Shown: positions 33,265-45,448 of the stretch, piece after piece
Layout of the letters: the number at the start of each line of letters is the position of its first letter
Numbering within the stretch: the first letter of the stretch is position 1
Assembly: GCA_011319805.1 (NCBI GenBank)
Contig: SJRY01000103.1
Location: forward strand, 1-64,000
Source: Macrocybe gigantea
Taxonomy: Eukaryota > Basidiomycota > Agaricomycetes > Agaricales > Callistosporiaceae
DNA: 64,000 bases
Direction: 5' to 3'
Notes under the pieces: generated by a model
Told to the model about the DNA's origin: nothing
The model's input: only the letters and a program-made list of their open reading frames with translations
The model's database searches: none
Made by a program: the position numbers and the translations under genes

Positions 33265-34184
33265 TAGCCCCCCCTTGCAGGAGAAGTGGCTTACCCCAGC
33301 TTCAGGCCTGATCCTCTATTGTGCTATGGAGGCAACCCATTACCTGGGAGTTTCACACTTCAGATTCAACTTAAGCAGTTACCTGGGTGTATCATCCCAG
33401 GGACTACCAACAGAGGAGTTAGGTCTTTTGAGCCAAGGACTAGAGACTGTCCAGCCTTGCTATGGCCCAGCGGTGTCAGGGGTATGACTCCCAGTCCTGT
33501 TTCCCAGCAGATGGTTTGCAGATGCATCATGCACATGGATCCCCATCTGTCCAAGGTCTCTGTCTTGCCATGTGCCTGCCAGACTGGCATCCAATATCAC
33601 AGCAAGATTGCCCTTACTGAATGGGTCTGAATCTACTTCCACCAACTTAAGCAGGTGATGTACTATAGTGACTAACCTCCATGGATCCCTACTTCAGGCA
33701 GCTCACGGTACCAGGTACCCTGTTGGCTCAAACACCATTGGGTAGTTATCAGATCCATTCCCGATATGGTCCCTTATCCTTTCAGCTACTACACTTTGAA
33801 ATTGGGAATTATGTGTGGTCTGCCAGATTAAAGCATTGTCTAGCACTTACATCCCAAGGCCATCCATGCCAAGGAAAACCTAGTCATGTGAGTTAGGGTC
33901 ATATGACACTTGACCCACATTGTGAGATAAGTCACATGTGTGATGCATAATCCAGCTTATGTCATGTGCCAGCTGCTTAGTCACATGACCAAGTCACCTC
34001 CCTCATGGGAACAACTGTCACAGGGTTGTGATACTTCCTGCCTGCATCATGTGGAACCAGCTCTGGACACTTCTAAATGCAAACCTGAAGATGCCACCTC
34101 TAGGACTAGAACCCGCAGCTTCATGGATTGCCACATTCACAGGACTACCTGACTGCATTTACCACTATGCCAACCAGCCCTTCA
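33265..34184 (-). repeat. tRNA-headed ~0.93-kb repeat, copy 1
   Basis: Minus orientation. The head at ~34184-34085 has an A-box-like TGGCATAGTGGT and a B-box-like GGGTTCTAGTCC. The tail is a G run (plus strand GGTAGCCCCCCCTTGC at ~33265). It is colinear with 60412-61346 but has lost many CpGs. Confidence 0.75.
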
Positions 34185-34398
34185 GATGTGGTCATTTCCA
34201 TGTAAAGGGTCCAAGAGGGCCTATAACGAGAGATGTCACAGAATCTGCATAGTGCAATGAAGCTTGGTGTTTGCTTTCATCAAACACTATGCTGATATGA
34301 TGCTCTGAGTCCCCCAGTCCGAAGGCTGGCTGCAGTTACTTCTGCGCAAAGGCCCTGCAAGGAGCCATAACCCAGAGCATCCCCTACTGTGAAGGGGC
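34185..34398 (-). mobile_element. LINE 3' UTR fragment
   Basis: Matches the 3' UTR and C-terminal stop region of the other minus LINE copies (for example 45770-45975), without a T run. Confidence 0.7.
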
Positions 34399-36482
34399 AG
34401 TTACCACAGAGGCCATTGTCACTTTGGCAAAGACCTTTCCCCACCTTCCTATGGAGAAAATTGTCTCTTTGCAAAAGGAAGTGACTGGGGAGCCCTCTGG
34501 ACCACCTAAGAAGGCAAAATCCACTTCACATGGACCATTCTGATGGAACATCAGGGTGACCTTCACTTTTCCTACAGACAATGTTTCTGTTGCTGCCAGA
34601 ACTCTTCTCACTGCTCTCAATTGAGGGCTGACTGCTGGCAAATCCTGGATTCAATGTGAATCCATCTAGGACCACTCTACCTCCTGCAGTGCAATGCAGA
34701 GGCCAATGCATCATGAGCAATGCCTCTAGTGGGACAGCCCTGGCTGTTATCCCTAGGTCAGGCAGGCACTCACTGATTTCTTTCTTTCATATTTTCTCTC
34801 AGAACATAAATAGAAAATATGTACATATGGACATTCTCCTCTCCACTCTTGGAGAGGACTATGATATTCTATTCTTCCAAGAGCCTGCTTGGAACTTGAT
34901 AAGACATGCCCCATCTCTACATTCAGTTGATGGCGAGGCAGTTATAGGAGGTCCTAGTCATCCTGACTGGACCTGCATCATGCAGTGATCATCATATGAA
35001 GATCCCCCTTGAGTGATAACCTATGTTCATAACTGATAACAGTGGCTATGTCTATCTCTTAGATATGACTTGGTTGACAGTTGCGACCTAATGATCATTC
35101 ACTTTGCTACTCCTGGCAAACCTCTCTTCCTTACTAATGCCTACTTTGATGTCAACAGCAGTGCTATCCATCTTTTGCACTATTGTGCAGAATGACCTGA
35201 TTTCCCTAATCTTACTTATCTCAGAGGGGACTTCAATTGTCACTATAAGCTCTGGGATGGAGTTCATATATCTCAGCACACACGGGGCAAGATGCTGTGT
35301 AATGCAGCACTCAACCTCAGGTTGGACTGGGTAAAACCTTCTAACCATGGTCTGACCTTTATTATTCATAACCCAGAGCTTCAGCCCTTGGTTATTGATT
35401 TGATGTTCACACCTATTGATCTAGTGGGCATAACTCCAAGCATCATTGATGCTTACAGGTTGATGTTGGATTATTTTCTGCTGTCCCTATCATTAGATAT
35501 CCCACTGGTAGATCTTTCTGACCTACAACAGACTCTGTCTAAAGACAGTATGCCTGAGTTCATCTCTGACATTGCTAGTGATTTGCTCAGGATAGACTCA
35601 GTGCCAATCGAGACTTCTGATAACCTGGAGAGCAGACCCAGTCTAAAGGGAACCATTGCATCTGGCAATGAGCTATTAAGGATGCTAAATGCACCTTCTT
35701 TGATCAGCACATCAAGGAAGTCACTGAAAAGTCACAATGTCTATGGAATTTAGCCACATGGATGAAGCAAAGGCCACTTCCTGCCTATGAGATGATCTCT
35801 TTCTAGGGTCAATCTTGTAACTCAATCGAGTTGCTCTGGAATGCACTCGATAAATCTTATAACACTGCATCTGACTGACTAGTCAATTTGGATAAGCTTG
35901 ATGATCTTGAGTCTCATCCAGTTCAGAACTGGGTTCCATTCTCAGCTGCAGAACTCTGAGAGTCCTTAGACCCTGTAGCAACATGTCTGCTCTAGGCCCA
36001 GATCATCTGTCTTGGAGCTATATTAAGCAGCTGGTGAAATTTCCTCACTTGGCTAGTTTTATTCTGAACATTGCCAATGCATATTTGGAACTGGGCCACT
36101 GGCCCTCATACTTTAAGCAGAGTCTGTCGGTCATCATTCCGAAGCCTGGCAAGCCTGCATACGATACCCCAAAAGCCTTCCATCCAATTGTGCTTTTGAA
36201 TATCCTCAGCAAACTCATCAAAAAGATGCTGGCATGGCATATGCAATATGAAGCAATGAAATTTGCTGTTTTCAATCCAAAACAGTTCGGCAGCATCTGC
36301 CAGAACTCTATGAAGGATGCTGGTGTCTTCTTGACCCATATCATCTGGCAAGGCTGGCTAAAGGGTCTTAAAACGAATGTCATTGCATTCGATGTTGCTC
36401 AGTACTTTCCCTTGCTCAGCTATCATATGTTGGTGAGGATACTGCAACATGGAGGCTTTGCATGTCAAGTGTCAAGGTTCTT
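34399..36482 (+). pseudogene. LINE with parts of ORF1 and ORF2 (endonuclease, RT N-terminus)
   Basis: Plus-strand LINE. ORF1 remnant from EAIVTLAKTFPHLPMEKIV to IRVTFTFP. An internal deletion joins it to the ORF2 start at 34712 (MSNASSGTALAVIPRSGRHS). Then come the endonuclease (FFQEPAWNLIRHAPS, SDH site lost) and the RT beginning (VIIPKPGKPAYDTPKAFHPI, PKQFGSICQN, FDVAQYFP), broken by stops. It ends at 36482, where a gypsy relic starts. Confidence 0.85.
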
Positions 36483-36518
36483 TAAACTGAAAGAAGACAT
36501 CATATTTGAACATCATTT
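36483..36518 (+). mobile_element. 36-bp gypsy integrase relic
   Basis: It encodes KLKEDIIFEHH, matching the integrase zinc region of element A near 15279 (KLKENIMFEHH). It is wedged between a plus-strand LINE and the T run of a minus-strand LINE. Confidence 0.7.
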
Positions 36519-39202
36519 TTTTTTTTAAATCAACAATTTGTATAGCAGTGCTCGATAGCAGTCCACTTGTACATACACAAGGGTATCTACGATAAATACA
36601 ACTGGTCCAAGTGCAACCAGACTGAGGGGATATACATAGAGGGTGCAGTAACTCTATTGTCTCCTGCTTGTGCCTATGCCTCTTAGGCTCATGCTTATGC
36701 TGACTCACCTGCTAGGCTTGCATCCCCCAGCTCCTAGGAGCCAGAAGTAGTCAATTCCATGTAAGAGGTCCAATAGGGCCCATAATGACAAGTGTCACAG
36801 AGTCTGCAACTCACAATGAAGCTCAGTGTTCACTTTCATCAAACACCCTACTGACTTGATACTCTGAGTCCCCCAGCCCAAAGGCTGGATGTGGTTACTT
36901 CCACACAAAGGCTCTGTGAGGAGCCATAAACCAGGAGGATCTCCTGCTACGAAAGGGCAGTTACCTGCTCTCCAGATCTGGGATAAAAGCACCTACTGCC
37001 TTATTTGATGTTAAGTACTTAATAAACCAGGAATGCACAAAGGCATCATACTAGTGTTCAGTTGGCCTGTTCCAGTTATGGCACAAGGTCATGATATGGA
37101 CAGAGTCTTCAGGCCCTCATCTGCATGAGCATATGTCACTCTTAATGCAATTCAACCATGCTCGATACACATTGATTAGCATATGTCCACAAGTGACATG
37201 ACAGCAGCGAGCATATAACTCATTGCCTATCACCAACTTCATGAAGCCCATTCTTCTATGAAGTAGGCACTCATAGGATTCCGGCTTTCCTGCATCATGA
37301 AAATGAAATGTGGAGGCACCAATGTATTTTTTGATTCTGGAGTCATGGAACCAAGATGCATGCATATCATCATCTTCCACCTCCTTACAGAGTGTGTGTC
37401 CATGATGTAAAGAGGATGAAGTCTCTGAGGGATGTTGAGGCCATGCACTGACTTGTATGCCTTGACTTGAATAGCCAACTTCCAAGAGGAAGGGACGTGC
37501 CAGAATGTAATCTGGTGCTGCTCAGATTGGGCAAACCAAGCATGCAGTGAAGTGCACAGAGCAATAGAATGCGACTGTACAGAGTGGGGATTACAATTGA
37601 TGATGCAATTGATCACATTCATCCAGTCAAGAAAGCACACAATGGATGTGGCTCCATCTTGTATGATGGCCCTTTGGATTGACATACACAATCCAATAAG
37701 CTCTGAATCGTCACTCGTCACTTTACTGACAGGCTGATGAATTTTGTAAATGAGTATATTGCCCTGGTAAACCTGGAAAGTATACACTGACTGCTTGAGT
37801 ATATTTACTTTTATAGGCATGGTGCCATCACTACTGGTATATACACAATTAGGCTCAAGCTGGCACTCAACGAGTGCCTGTTCGAGCAATGTGCAGTAAG
37901 CTTTGACAGAGTCTTCATCCCTACCAAGGAGCTTGCAGATCTCAAGGCAGCTGCTGAATTTATCAACAAGCCATCTGTCCAGATTATTTGCATCTGTGAA
38001 ATAGTCCATGGATAAAAAATTTGGTGGTTTAAGGTCTACCAAGTCCTTGAGAGGGGACTTGAGTGCATTGTGCTGCCTGTCCGATAGAGAGGTCAGGTTC
38101 TTTGACCTAGAAGGGTCACCCCCTGCCTATGGTAGGGTAATCAGAGACCTGAAAGCATGCCTCAAGTTGGAATTTACCAGATGGGCAGAGGACCCAACTT
38201 TCAAATGTTTGATGAATCCCAGATCAATAGAGGGATGGGGGTCCTTACTATTGCACAAGAAGTGCTGCAGTTTGATTTTGTTGTATTCAACAACAAGGCT
38301 GAAGTCTGTGAAGAGGTTATGCACAGATGCATATGCCCTCTGGAGCTTCAGAACATTATCTGGGATAGACTTGGACTGAGCAATAATCAGTCCATCATCC
38401 ATGAATAACATGATGGTCAGCATATTGCTGGCCTTCTGGTATATTTTCAGCACTGGTGCCAAATAAAGGGCAGACAGTACAGGGGATAAAGCCAAGCCTT
38501 GGCCAACACCAATGTCAGCATCGAACTCAGGCAAGATAGCACTATGTCAGGTATAAGAAGTTTTATGCCCAATGAGATATGATTCAAAGAATCTTGACAC
38601 TTGATATGCAAAGCCTCCATATTGCAATATCCTCACCAACATACAATGGTTGAGTGAGGGAAAGTATTGAGCAACATCGAATGTGATGACACTCATTTTA
38701 AGACCCTTTAGCCAGCCTTGCCAGATAATATGGGTCAGAAAGACACCAGCATCCTCTGTAGAGTTCTGCCAGATGCTGCTGAACTGTTTCGGATCGAAGA
38801 CAGCAAATTTGGTTGCTTCGTACTCCATATGTCATGCTAGCATTTTCTCAATGAGTTTGCTGAGGGTATTCAAAAGCACAATTGGGTGAAAGGCCTTTGG
38901 GGTGTCATACACAGGTTTGCTGGGCTTCAGAATGATGACCGACAGACTCTGCTTGAAGTAAGAGGGCCAATGACCCAGTTCCAAACATGCATTAGCAATG
39001 TTCAGGATGAAATCAGCCAAGTGAGGGAATTTCACCAGCTGTTTGACATGGCCCCAGAACAGATGATCAGATCCTGGAGCAGAGGTATTGCTACATGGCT
39101 CTAAGGATTCTCAGAGTTCTACAGCAGAAAACGGGACTCAGTCCCAAATTGGATGTGGCTCAAGATCATTGAGCTTGTCCAAGTTGACTGGTTGATCAGA
39201 AG
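36519..39202 (-). pseudogene. LINE ORF2 3' half (RT and RNase H) with 3' UTR
   Basis: T run at 36519-36528, 3' UTR to ~36990, then on the minus strand the RNase H region (SSDGTMPIKVN, SDDSELIGLCMSIQ, CFLDWMNVINCI) and RT pieces (GVGQGLALSPVLSALYLAP, FMDDGLIIAQS near 38420, FDVAQYFPSLNH). The catalytic DD pair of RT is kept, but frames are broken. It stops abruptly at an LTR. Confidence 0.85.
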
Positions 39203-39522
39203 TGTTAGGCTAGACGAATCTCAGAAGGACTTGGGCAGACTAAGTGTGAGAGTGGTCTTGAGATGATGGCAAAAGGAATATTAAGCCTAGGGCTACTGGT
39301 ACATCTGGGAGTCCTTATATACATTACAGTACTCAAGCACGGACCATGGGCTGCGCAATGCTGTGGACTGCGGATGAGTAAGACTGGAAGGAGATGACTC
39401 AGGATGACTAGGGAAGTGGGATGACTCGATGGCTGTGTGCTGCGCAGCATGACGGGGGAGATAAGGGATGTGGGAAAGATAAGATAGGAAAATGAATGGT
39501 CCTTTGGGCGATGTCTGTAACA
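39203..39522 (-). repeat. Element E LTR (A/B family)
   Basis: 320 bp, TGTTAGGC...CTGTAACA. The left flank is LINE and the right flank is mid-pol gypsy sequence, with no target duplication, so it lies at a rearranged junction. Confidence 0.88.
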
Positions 39523-40426
39523 ACTTCCATTCTTCTTATTGCAAAAGAAGCAGGGCACTGCATAAAGTGATTTCAATGGATGTATCTTTCCTATTCTTAG
39601 CCCTTCTTCAACAAAGGCATCTAGTTCCTCTAGTTTCTTCTGTGTCATTAGGTAGACCTTGCTTGGTATCATTTTGAGTGCATCTTCTGTTAAGTTTATT
39701 TTGTGGTCCCATTCTTTGTGGTCTGGTAAACAATCAAAGTTCTTCTCCTTGAAGAGGTGTTTGAATCTGGTCAGGTATGGAGGTATCTGGGTTCCTGTTT
39801 TGTCACTGGCTGTAGTTTTCACTGGTTCAGCCACCTTCTGTATCCTGATCATTTGGTGGTTTATTTTGCATATTTCAGGGCATCTGTCAAAGACAATTTC
39901 TCCTGTCCTCCATTTGATCATTGGATTGTGATAGACAAGCCAGTCATGTCCTAGTAACATGTCAGTCTTTCCAATATCGAGTATGATGGCTTCCATGTGT
40001 TCCTTGTATCTTTTAATATCAATGTGGACTTCTGCTACTCGATCTGCTGTTTTCTGGCAGTTGGGTAATCCATCTGCATTTATAATTGAAATCTTCTTGA
40101 TTCATTATGTCTTCAGCTGTGTTTTTGCTACTATCATGGTGTTGATGCAGGTTCTCTCTGCTCTGCTATTGACTTCTGGTGTTATTGTTGCTATTCCTTT
40201 TTGCATTTGTATCCTGGCTGGTACTGTGAGTTCTTTTCTTTTAGGTGGTTTGTTTCAGATAATTTTCCTTAGTGCTTCAGATTGCTTTGCAGGAATGGTG
40301 TATTTCAGAGTATGGAATGATCTACATCTGGCATTGAAGCAAGTCTGTTTCAGTTGTATGGGTTGCAATTTAGCACCTCCTAGTCAGACCCTTCGACAAA
40401 ACCCTCTTTGTCAGAGCTTTCTTCAT
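39523..40426 (-). pseudogene. pol: Element E partial pol (A/B family)
   Basis: On the minus strand, PCFFCNKKNG back through LLGHDWLVYHNPMIKW, the protease region and the gag tail to the Glu-rich end. The GGGTTTT heptamer is kept (~40402). It is cut at 40426 by a LINE T run. Confidence 0.85.
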
Positions 40427-43400
40427 TTTTTTTTTTTTTTTTTTTTAAATCAACAATTTATATAGCAGTGCTCAATAGCAGTCCACTTGTAAATACACAC
40501 AGGTACCTCTGATAAATACAACTAGTCTGCATAAGACCAGACTGAGGAGATGTACATGGAGGGTGCACTAACCCTGTTGTCTGCTGCCTGTGCATGCACC
40601 ATTTAGGTGCGCGCTCATGCTGACTCGCCTGCTAGGCCTGCGTCCCCTAGCTCCTAGGAGCCAGATGTGGTCAAAGGGTCCAAAAGGACTCATAACAAAC
40701 AAGCGTCACAGAGCCTGCAAATCACAATGAAGCTTGGTGTCTGCTTTTGTCAAACATCCTGCTGAATTGATGCTCTGGGTCCCCCAGCCCAAAGGCAGGC
40801 TGCAGTTACTTCCACGCAAAGGCCCTGCAAGGAGCCATAACCCTAAGTATCCCCTGCTGCAAAGAGGCAGTTACCTGCTCCCCGGATCCAGGATAAAAGC
40901 ACCTGCAGCCTTATTCGATGTAAGGTACTTAACAAACTAGGAATACACAAAGGCATCATACTGGCGTTCAGCTGGCCTGGTCCAATTATGGCACAGGGTC
41001 ATGACATGGACAGGGTCTTCAGATCCCTGTCTGCAGAAGCATGGACTCGAAGAACTTGGACACTTGATGTGCGAAGCCTTCATGTTGAAGTATCCTCACC
41101 AACATCCGATGGTTGAGAGAGGGAAAATACTGAGTGACATCGAAAGCAATGACACTTGTCTTGAGACCCTTTAGCCAGCCCTGCTGGATAATATGGGTTA
41201 GAAAGACACCAGCATCCTCTGTAGAGTTCTGCTGAATGCCACCGAACTGCTTCGGGTTGAAGACAGCATACTTGGTCGCTTCATATTGCATATGCCATGC
41301 CAGCATTTTTTCAACGAGTTTGCCAAGGATATTCAAAAGCATGATCGGATGAAAGGCTTTTGGGGTGTCGTATGCAGGTTTGCCGGGTTTTAGAATAATC
41401 ACTGACAGGCTCTGCTTGAAGTAGGAGGGCCAGTGGCCTAGTTCCAAATATGCATTAGCAATGTTCAGGATGAAATCAGCCAAGTGAGGGAATTTCACCA
41501 GCTGCTTAATGTGGCCCCAGAACAGGTGATCTGGTCCTAGAGTGGATGTGTTGCTACGAGGCTCCAAGGACTCTCAGAGTTCTGCAGCAGAAAATGGGAC
41601 CCAGTTCTGAATTGGATGAGGCTCGAGTTTGTCGAGCTTATCCAGATTAACTGGCCTGTCAGATGCAGCATTATACGATTTGTCGAGCACATTCTACAGC
41701 GACTTGATAGAATTACAAGGCTGTCCCTGAAAGGAGATAGTCTCGTAGGCCGGAAGCGGCTTTTGCTTCATCCATGCAGCTAGATTCCATGGACGTCATG
41801 ATTTTTCAGCAACCTCCTTGATTCATTGATCAAAGACAGTGCGTTTAGCATCTTTAATAGCTCGTCACCAGATGCAATGGTCACTGTCAGACTGGGTCTG
41901 CCTCAAGGTGTCCAAAGTTTTGGAACAATGCTGATTCCACCAGTCCTTGCTCTGCTTCGATAGCTTGAACTCCTTAGAATGAAGGTCCCAAGCATGGTCA
42001 ACTGATCTGGAGAGAGTCTGGAGGATGCTTTCTAAATCATCTGGTGACTCGATTGGCACCAAGTCCATACCGAGCAGATCACCAGCAATGTCAGAGATGA
42101 ACTCAGGCACGCTGTCTTTTGGAAGAGTCCAGCGTGGATCAGAAAGGTCCAGCAACAGGATATCTAGGGAGAGAGACAGTGGACAGTGGTCCGAGATCAA
42201 TCTCAGGTCATCACAAATGACCGGTGCCACCCCTACTACATCAACAGGGGTGAATATCAAATCAATAACTGAGGGCCGCAGCTCCACGTTATGTGAGATG
42301 AAGGTCAGGCCATGGTTAGATGGCTCCGCCCAGTCGAGACCAAGGTCGAGCACTGCATTACACAACATCTCTCCTCATGTATGCTGTGAAGTATGAACTC
42401 CATCCCAGAGTTCATAATGGCAGTTGAAATCCCCTCCTAGATAAGATAGGTTGTGGAAGTCAGGTCTTTTAGCACAGTCATGCAGTAAATGAATGGCACT
42501 TCCGTCTACATCAGAGTAGGCGTTTGTGAGAAATAGAGGCTCCCCAGAGGTGGAGAAGCTGATGATCATCAGATCATGACTATCGACAAGATCGCGTCGA
42601 AGGGAGGGATGCAACTGATGTAAGCAGTTGTGGACGTATGCTATCACATGAGGTGGGTCCTCATATGATGAGCAGCGGACGATGCAAGTCCAGTCAGAAT
42701 GACTGGGCTTGCATCAATGAAGTAAAGTACATGAAGCAGACTTGCATCAACAGATGCCCATCCATTATGTAAGATGTGCTGATGTAAGCCAGAGCAGGCT
42801 TACAGGGACCTCCGATTACTGGCTCACTGTCAGTGTTATGCACTGATGGGGCTTGTCTTAGCAGGTTCCAAGCAGGCTCTTGGAAGAACAAAATATCATA
42901 GTTCTCTCCAAGAGTGGAGAGGAGAACATCCATATGTCCATATTTTCTATTTACATTTTGAGAGAAAATATGAAATGAAGAAATCAAAGAGCATCCGCCC
43001 GACCCAGGGACAACAGCCAGGACTGATCTACTGGAGGTGTCACTCATGATGTGTCAGCCTCTGCATTATGCTGCAGGGAGGCATTAGAATATTTGGGACT
43101 TGACCGAGCTCGATCACATACCAGCTGATAGTGTTGTTTGATCCACTCGGGATCAAAACAGTTCTTCCAGAAGGCACACTTCCAGTTGTCAGTGGAGTGG
43201 TCTTTGCCGCAGCTAAGACACTTCGGAGCATGTGGGCAGGGTTGACCTGCCGGGGTTGCCTCACGAGGAGGGTTGGCCTTGGGTCTTGCCTTGCAGCAAG
43301 ACACGAGTGTGTGATGATGCTCCTTTCTGTGGGACTCCCCACAGATCGGGCAGCGGAGGGATTGTTGGTTACACTTTAGAGCAGAGTGTCCCCAGCGCTA

Positions 43401-45089
43401 ACAGCATTCGCAGAGAGGAACTCCCAGTGATGAGAGAGTGGCGCGGAAGCAGCATCGCCAGTTCCGGACCATAACAGTGCAGTTGTCCAGAGCTTTAATG
43501 TTCTGGCCAGTGGACGTATCTTCGATATTGAACCAAATGGTCGCAGTATCAGAATTCTTGGAGTTGCGCATGACGCGAGGCACTCCAACGAGGGTGATGA
43601 GGTCCGAGAATGAAGAGTCTCGGAGAATCTTGTATGCTTGCCAGGCAGTGATGACACTTCCATCAGCATTGAAGTATGGTACGTTGAGCAGTTTCACATA
43701 GGAAATGCTTGTAGGAATAGCAAGCTCGACAGTAGAACCAGCTGGAGCACACCAGAGGGCAGCCTCATGCAAAATGCCGAGGTCCTTGGGTGATGCCACC
43801 TTCATCATCAAGCAAGAAAACGAGGAGGTGGAGTGGTCCTGGATGGATTCGCATCGAATCCAGGATTTGCCAGTAGTCAGCCCTCGATTGAAGGCAGAGA
43901 GAAGAGTCCCAGCGGCAACAGACACATTGTCCGCCGGGAAAGTAAAGGTCACCCTGACATTACGTCGGGATAGGCCATGGGTGGTGGACTTCGTCTTCTT
44001 CTTGGGTGGTCCGGAAGGATCCCCGGTCACTTCCTTTTGCAAGGAGATGATCTTTTCTGCAGGGAGGTGTGGGAATATCTTTGCCAAAGCTACGATGGCT
44101 TCAGTGGGAGTGTTGGCTAGTTGGGCCAAGGCTTGTGCATACAAGCGCTTGCCAGCAGCAGGGCGAGTAGCCCTATTGACAGGAGGGGGCGGTCCACAAC
44201 CTGGAGTTCAGGAGCAGGACCGCAGTTGCGGTGGATGGGGGCAGTTCGGGTTCCGAGGCAGTCTCGGGGGGTGAGCACCCATGTTCGAGCGAGAGTCTTC
44301 TAGTTGTACAGTGCCAGAAGGAGAGGTGTGAGGGTCAGCAAAACGAGTTGCCTTTCCATGAGGAGGGAGGTGGGCATTTACAATTTCTTACAGACGCCTC
44401 CCTAAGGGGTGCTGGGGCCCGTCAAGCATAGAGACAGAAAACATATTGATGTCGCCTGCACTGCTGACCAAAGTCGCAATGCCCTCCACAATAGCATATT
44501 GATATCCTGCTGGAATAGAGACAGAGGATGAGCTGACCTTCAAGATCCAAGCCTTGAGGGTGGCGAGAGATTCGGCTGTGGCCTTAGCTTCACTATGAAG
44601 GAACTGGTCTCCTTTAGAGAAGATCGTGATGCTGATGCTGTTGTCATTGTATGCTGCCTCAGTGGACAGAATAGATGGAGAGGGGGGAGCAGAGGGTATG
44701 GGAGGCCCTCCTGCATTAGGGGGGTTGGTGTCGTCGGTATCCATGAGACCATCGCCATCTTGGAGGAGGAGGCTCGCATTGCCCGATGGGGGAGGAGGAG
44801 TGGGGAATGGAATGGGCCAGCAGAGGGCCGTCCAGAGTGCAGGTTGAGCGGTGCATGGCCGCTGCCACCAACAATATTGAGTGGGTCATTGCTTATAGAA
44901 AAGCTCTGGTAGGTCAGTTGATTTTCAGCTGATTTTCACGATATGAAAGATGAAGGTGCTCAAGAGTATGTAGAACTCAGGTATGCAACTTGATATGAGA
45001 TCTGCCCAGTTGATGACGGTGTAGAGCGATAGAGGCGATGATGGTAAGTTGTTTACACTTGTTTACAAATGGGCGTTGCAGACAGAGGT
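40427..45089 (-). mobile_element. LINE with 5' UTR, ORF1 and ORF2 endonuclease, internal deletion
   Basis: Minus-strand copy that reaches its 5' UTR (~45089-44900, matching 52769-52967). ORF1 pieces: 44744-44388, 44144-43398, and zinc-knuckle region 43342-43040. ORF2: start near 43047 (MSDTSSRSVLAVVPGSGGCS), endonuclease 42647-41865 (GGDFNCHYELWDG), RT part 41567-41041 (PKQFGGIQQN, FDVTQYFPSLNH). A deletion then removes the rest of RT and RNase H before the 3' UTR (40427-41040) and T run. Scattered stops. Confidence 0.88.
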
Positions 45090-45448
45090 GGGACTCAGAG
45101 CATCAGGTCAATATGGTGTTTGATGAAAGCGAACACCGAGCTCCATTGTGATCTGCAAACTCTGCAATGCTTGTTCGTTATAGGCCCTTTTCGACCCTTT
45201 ATGTGGAATTGACCACATCTGGCTCCTAGGAGCCAGAGGACACAGGCTGATCAGGCAAGTTAGCATGAGTGTGAGCTTAAGTGGTACGGGCATGGGCATG
45301 AGAGAATAGGGTTAGTGCACCCTCCATGTACATCCCCTCAGTCTGGTTTTACTCGGACTAGTTGTATTTATTGTAGGTATCCTCATGTATTTACAAGCAG
45401 ACTGCCATTGAGCACTGCTATATAAATTGTTGATTTAAAAAAAAAAAA
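45090..45448 (+). mobile_element. LINE 3' end, plus strand
   Basis: Only the last ~360 bp of the LINE, ending in poly(A) at 45437-45448. No target duplication identified. Confidence 0.82.

Noticed and set aside
39203..39522. Simple solo LTR insertion
   Set aside because: Its two flanks belong to different elements and no target duplication is present.
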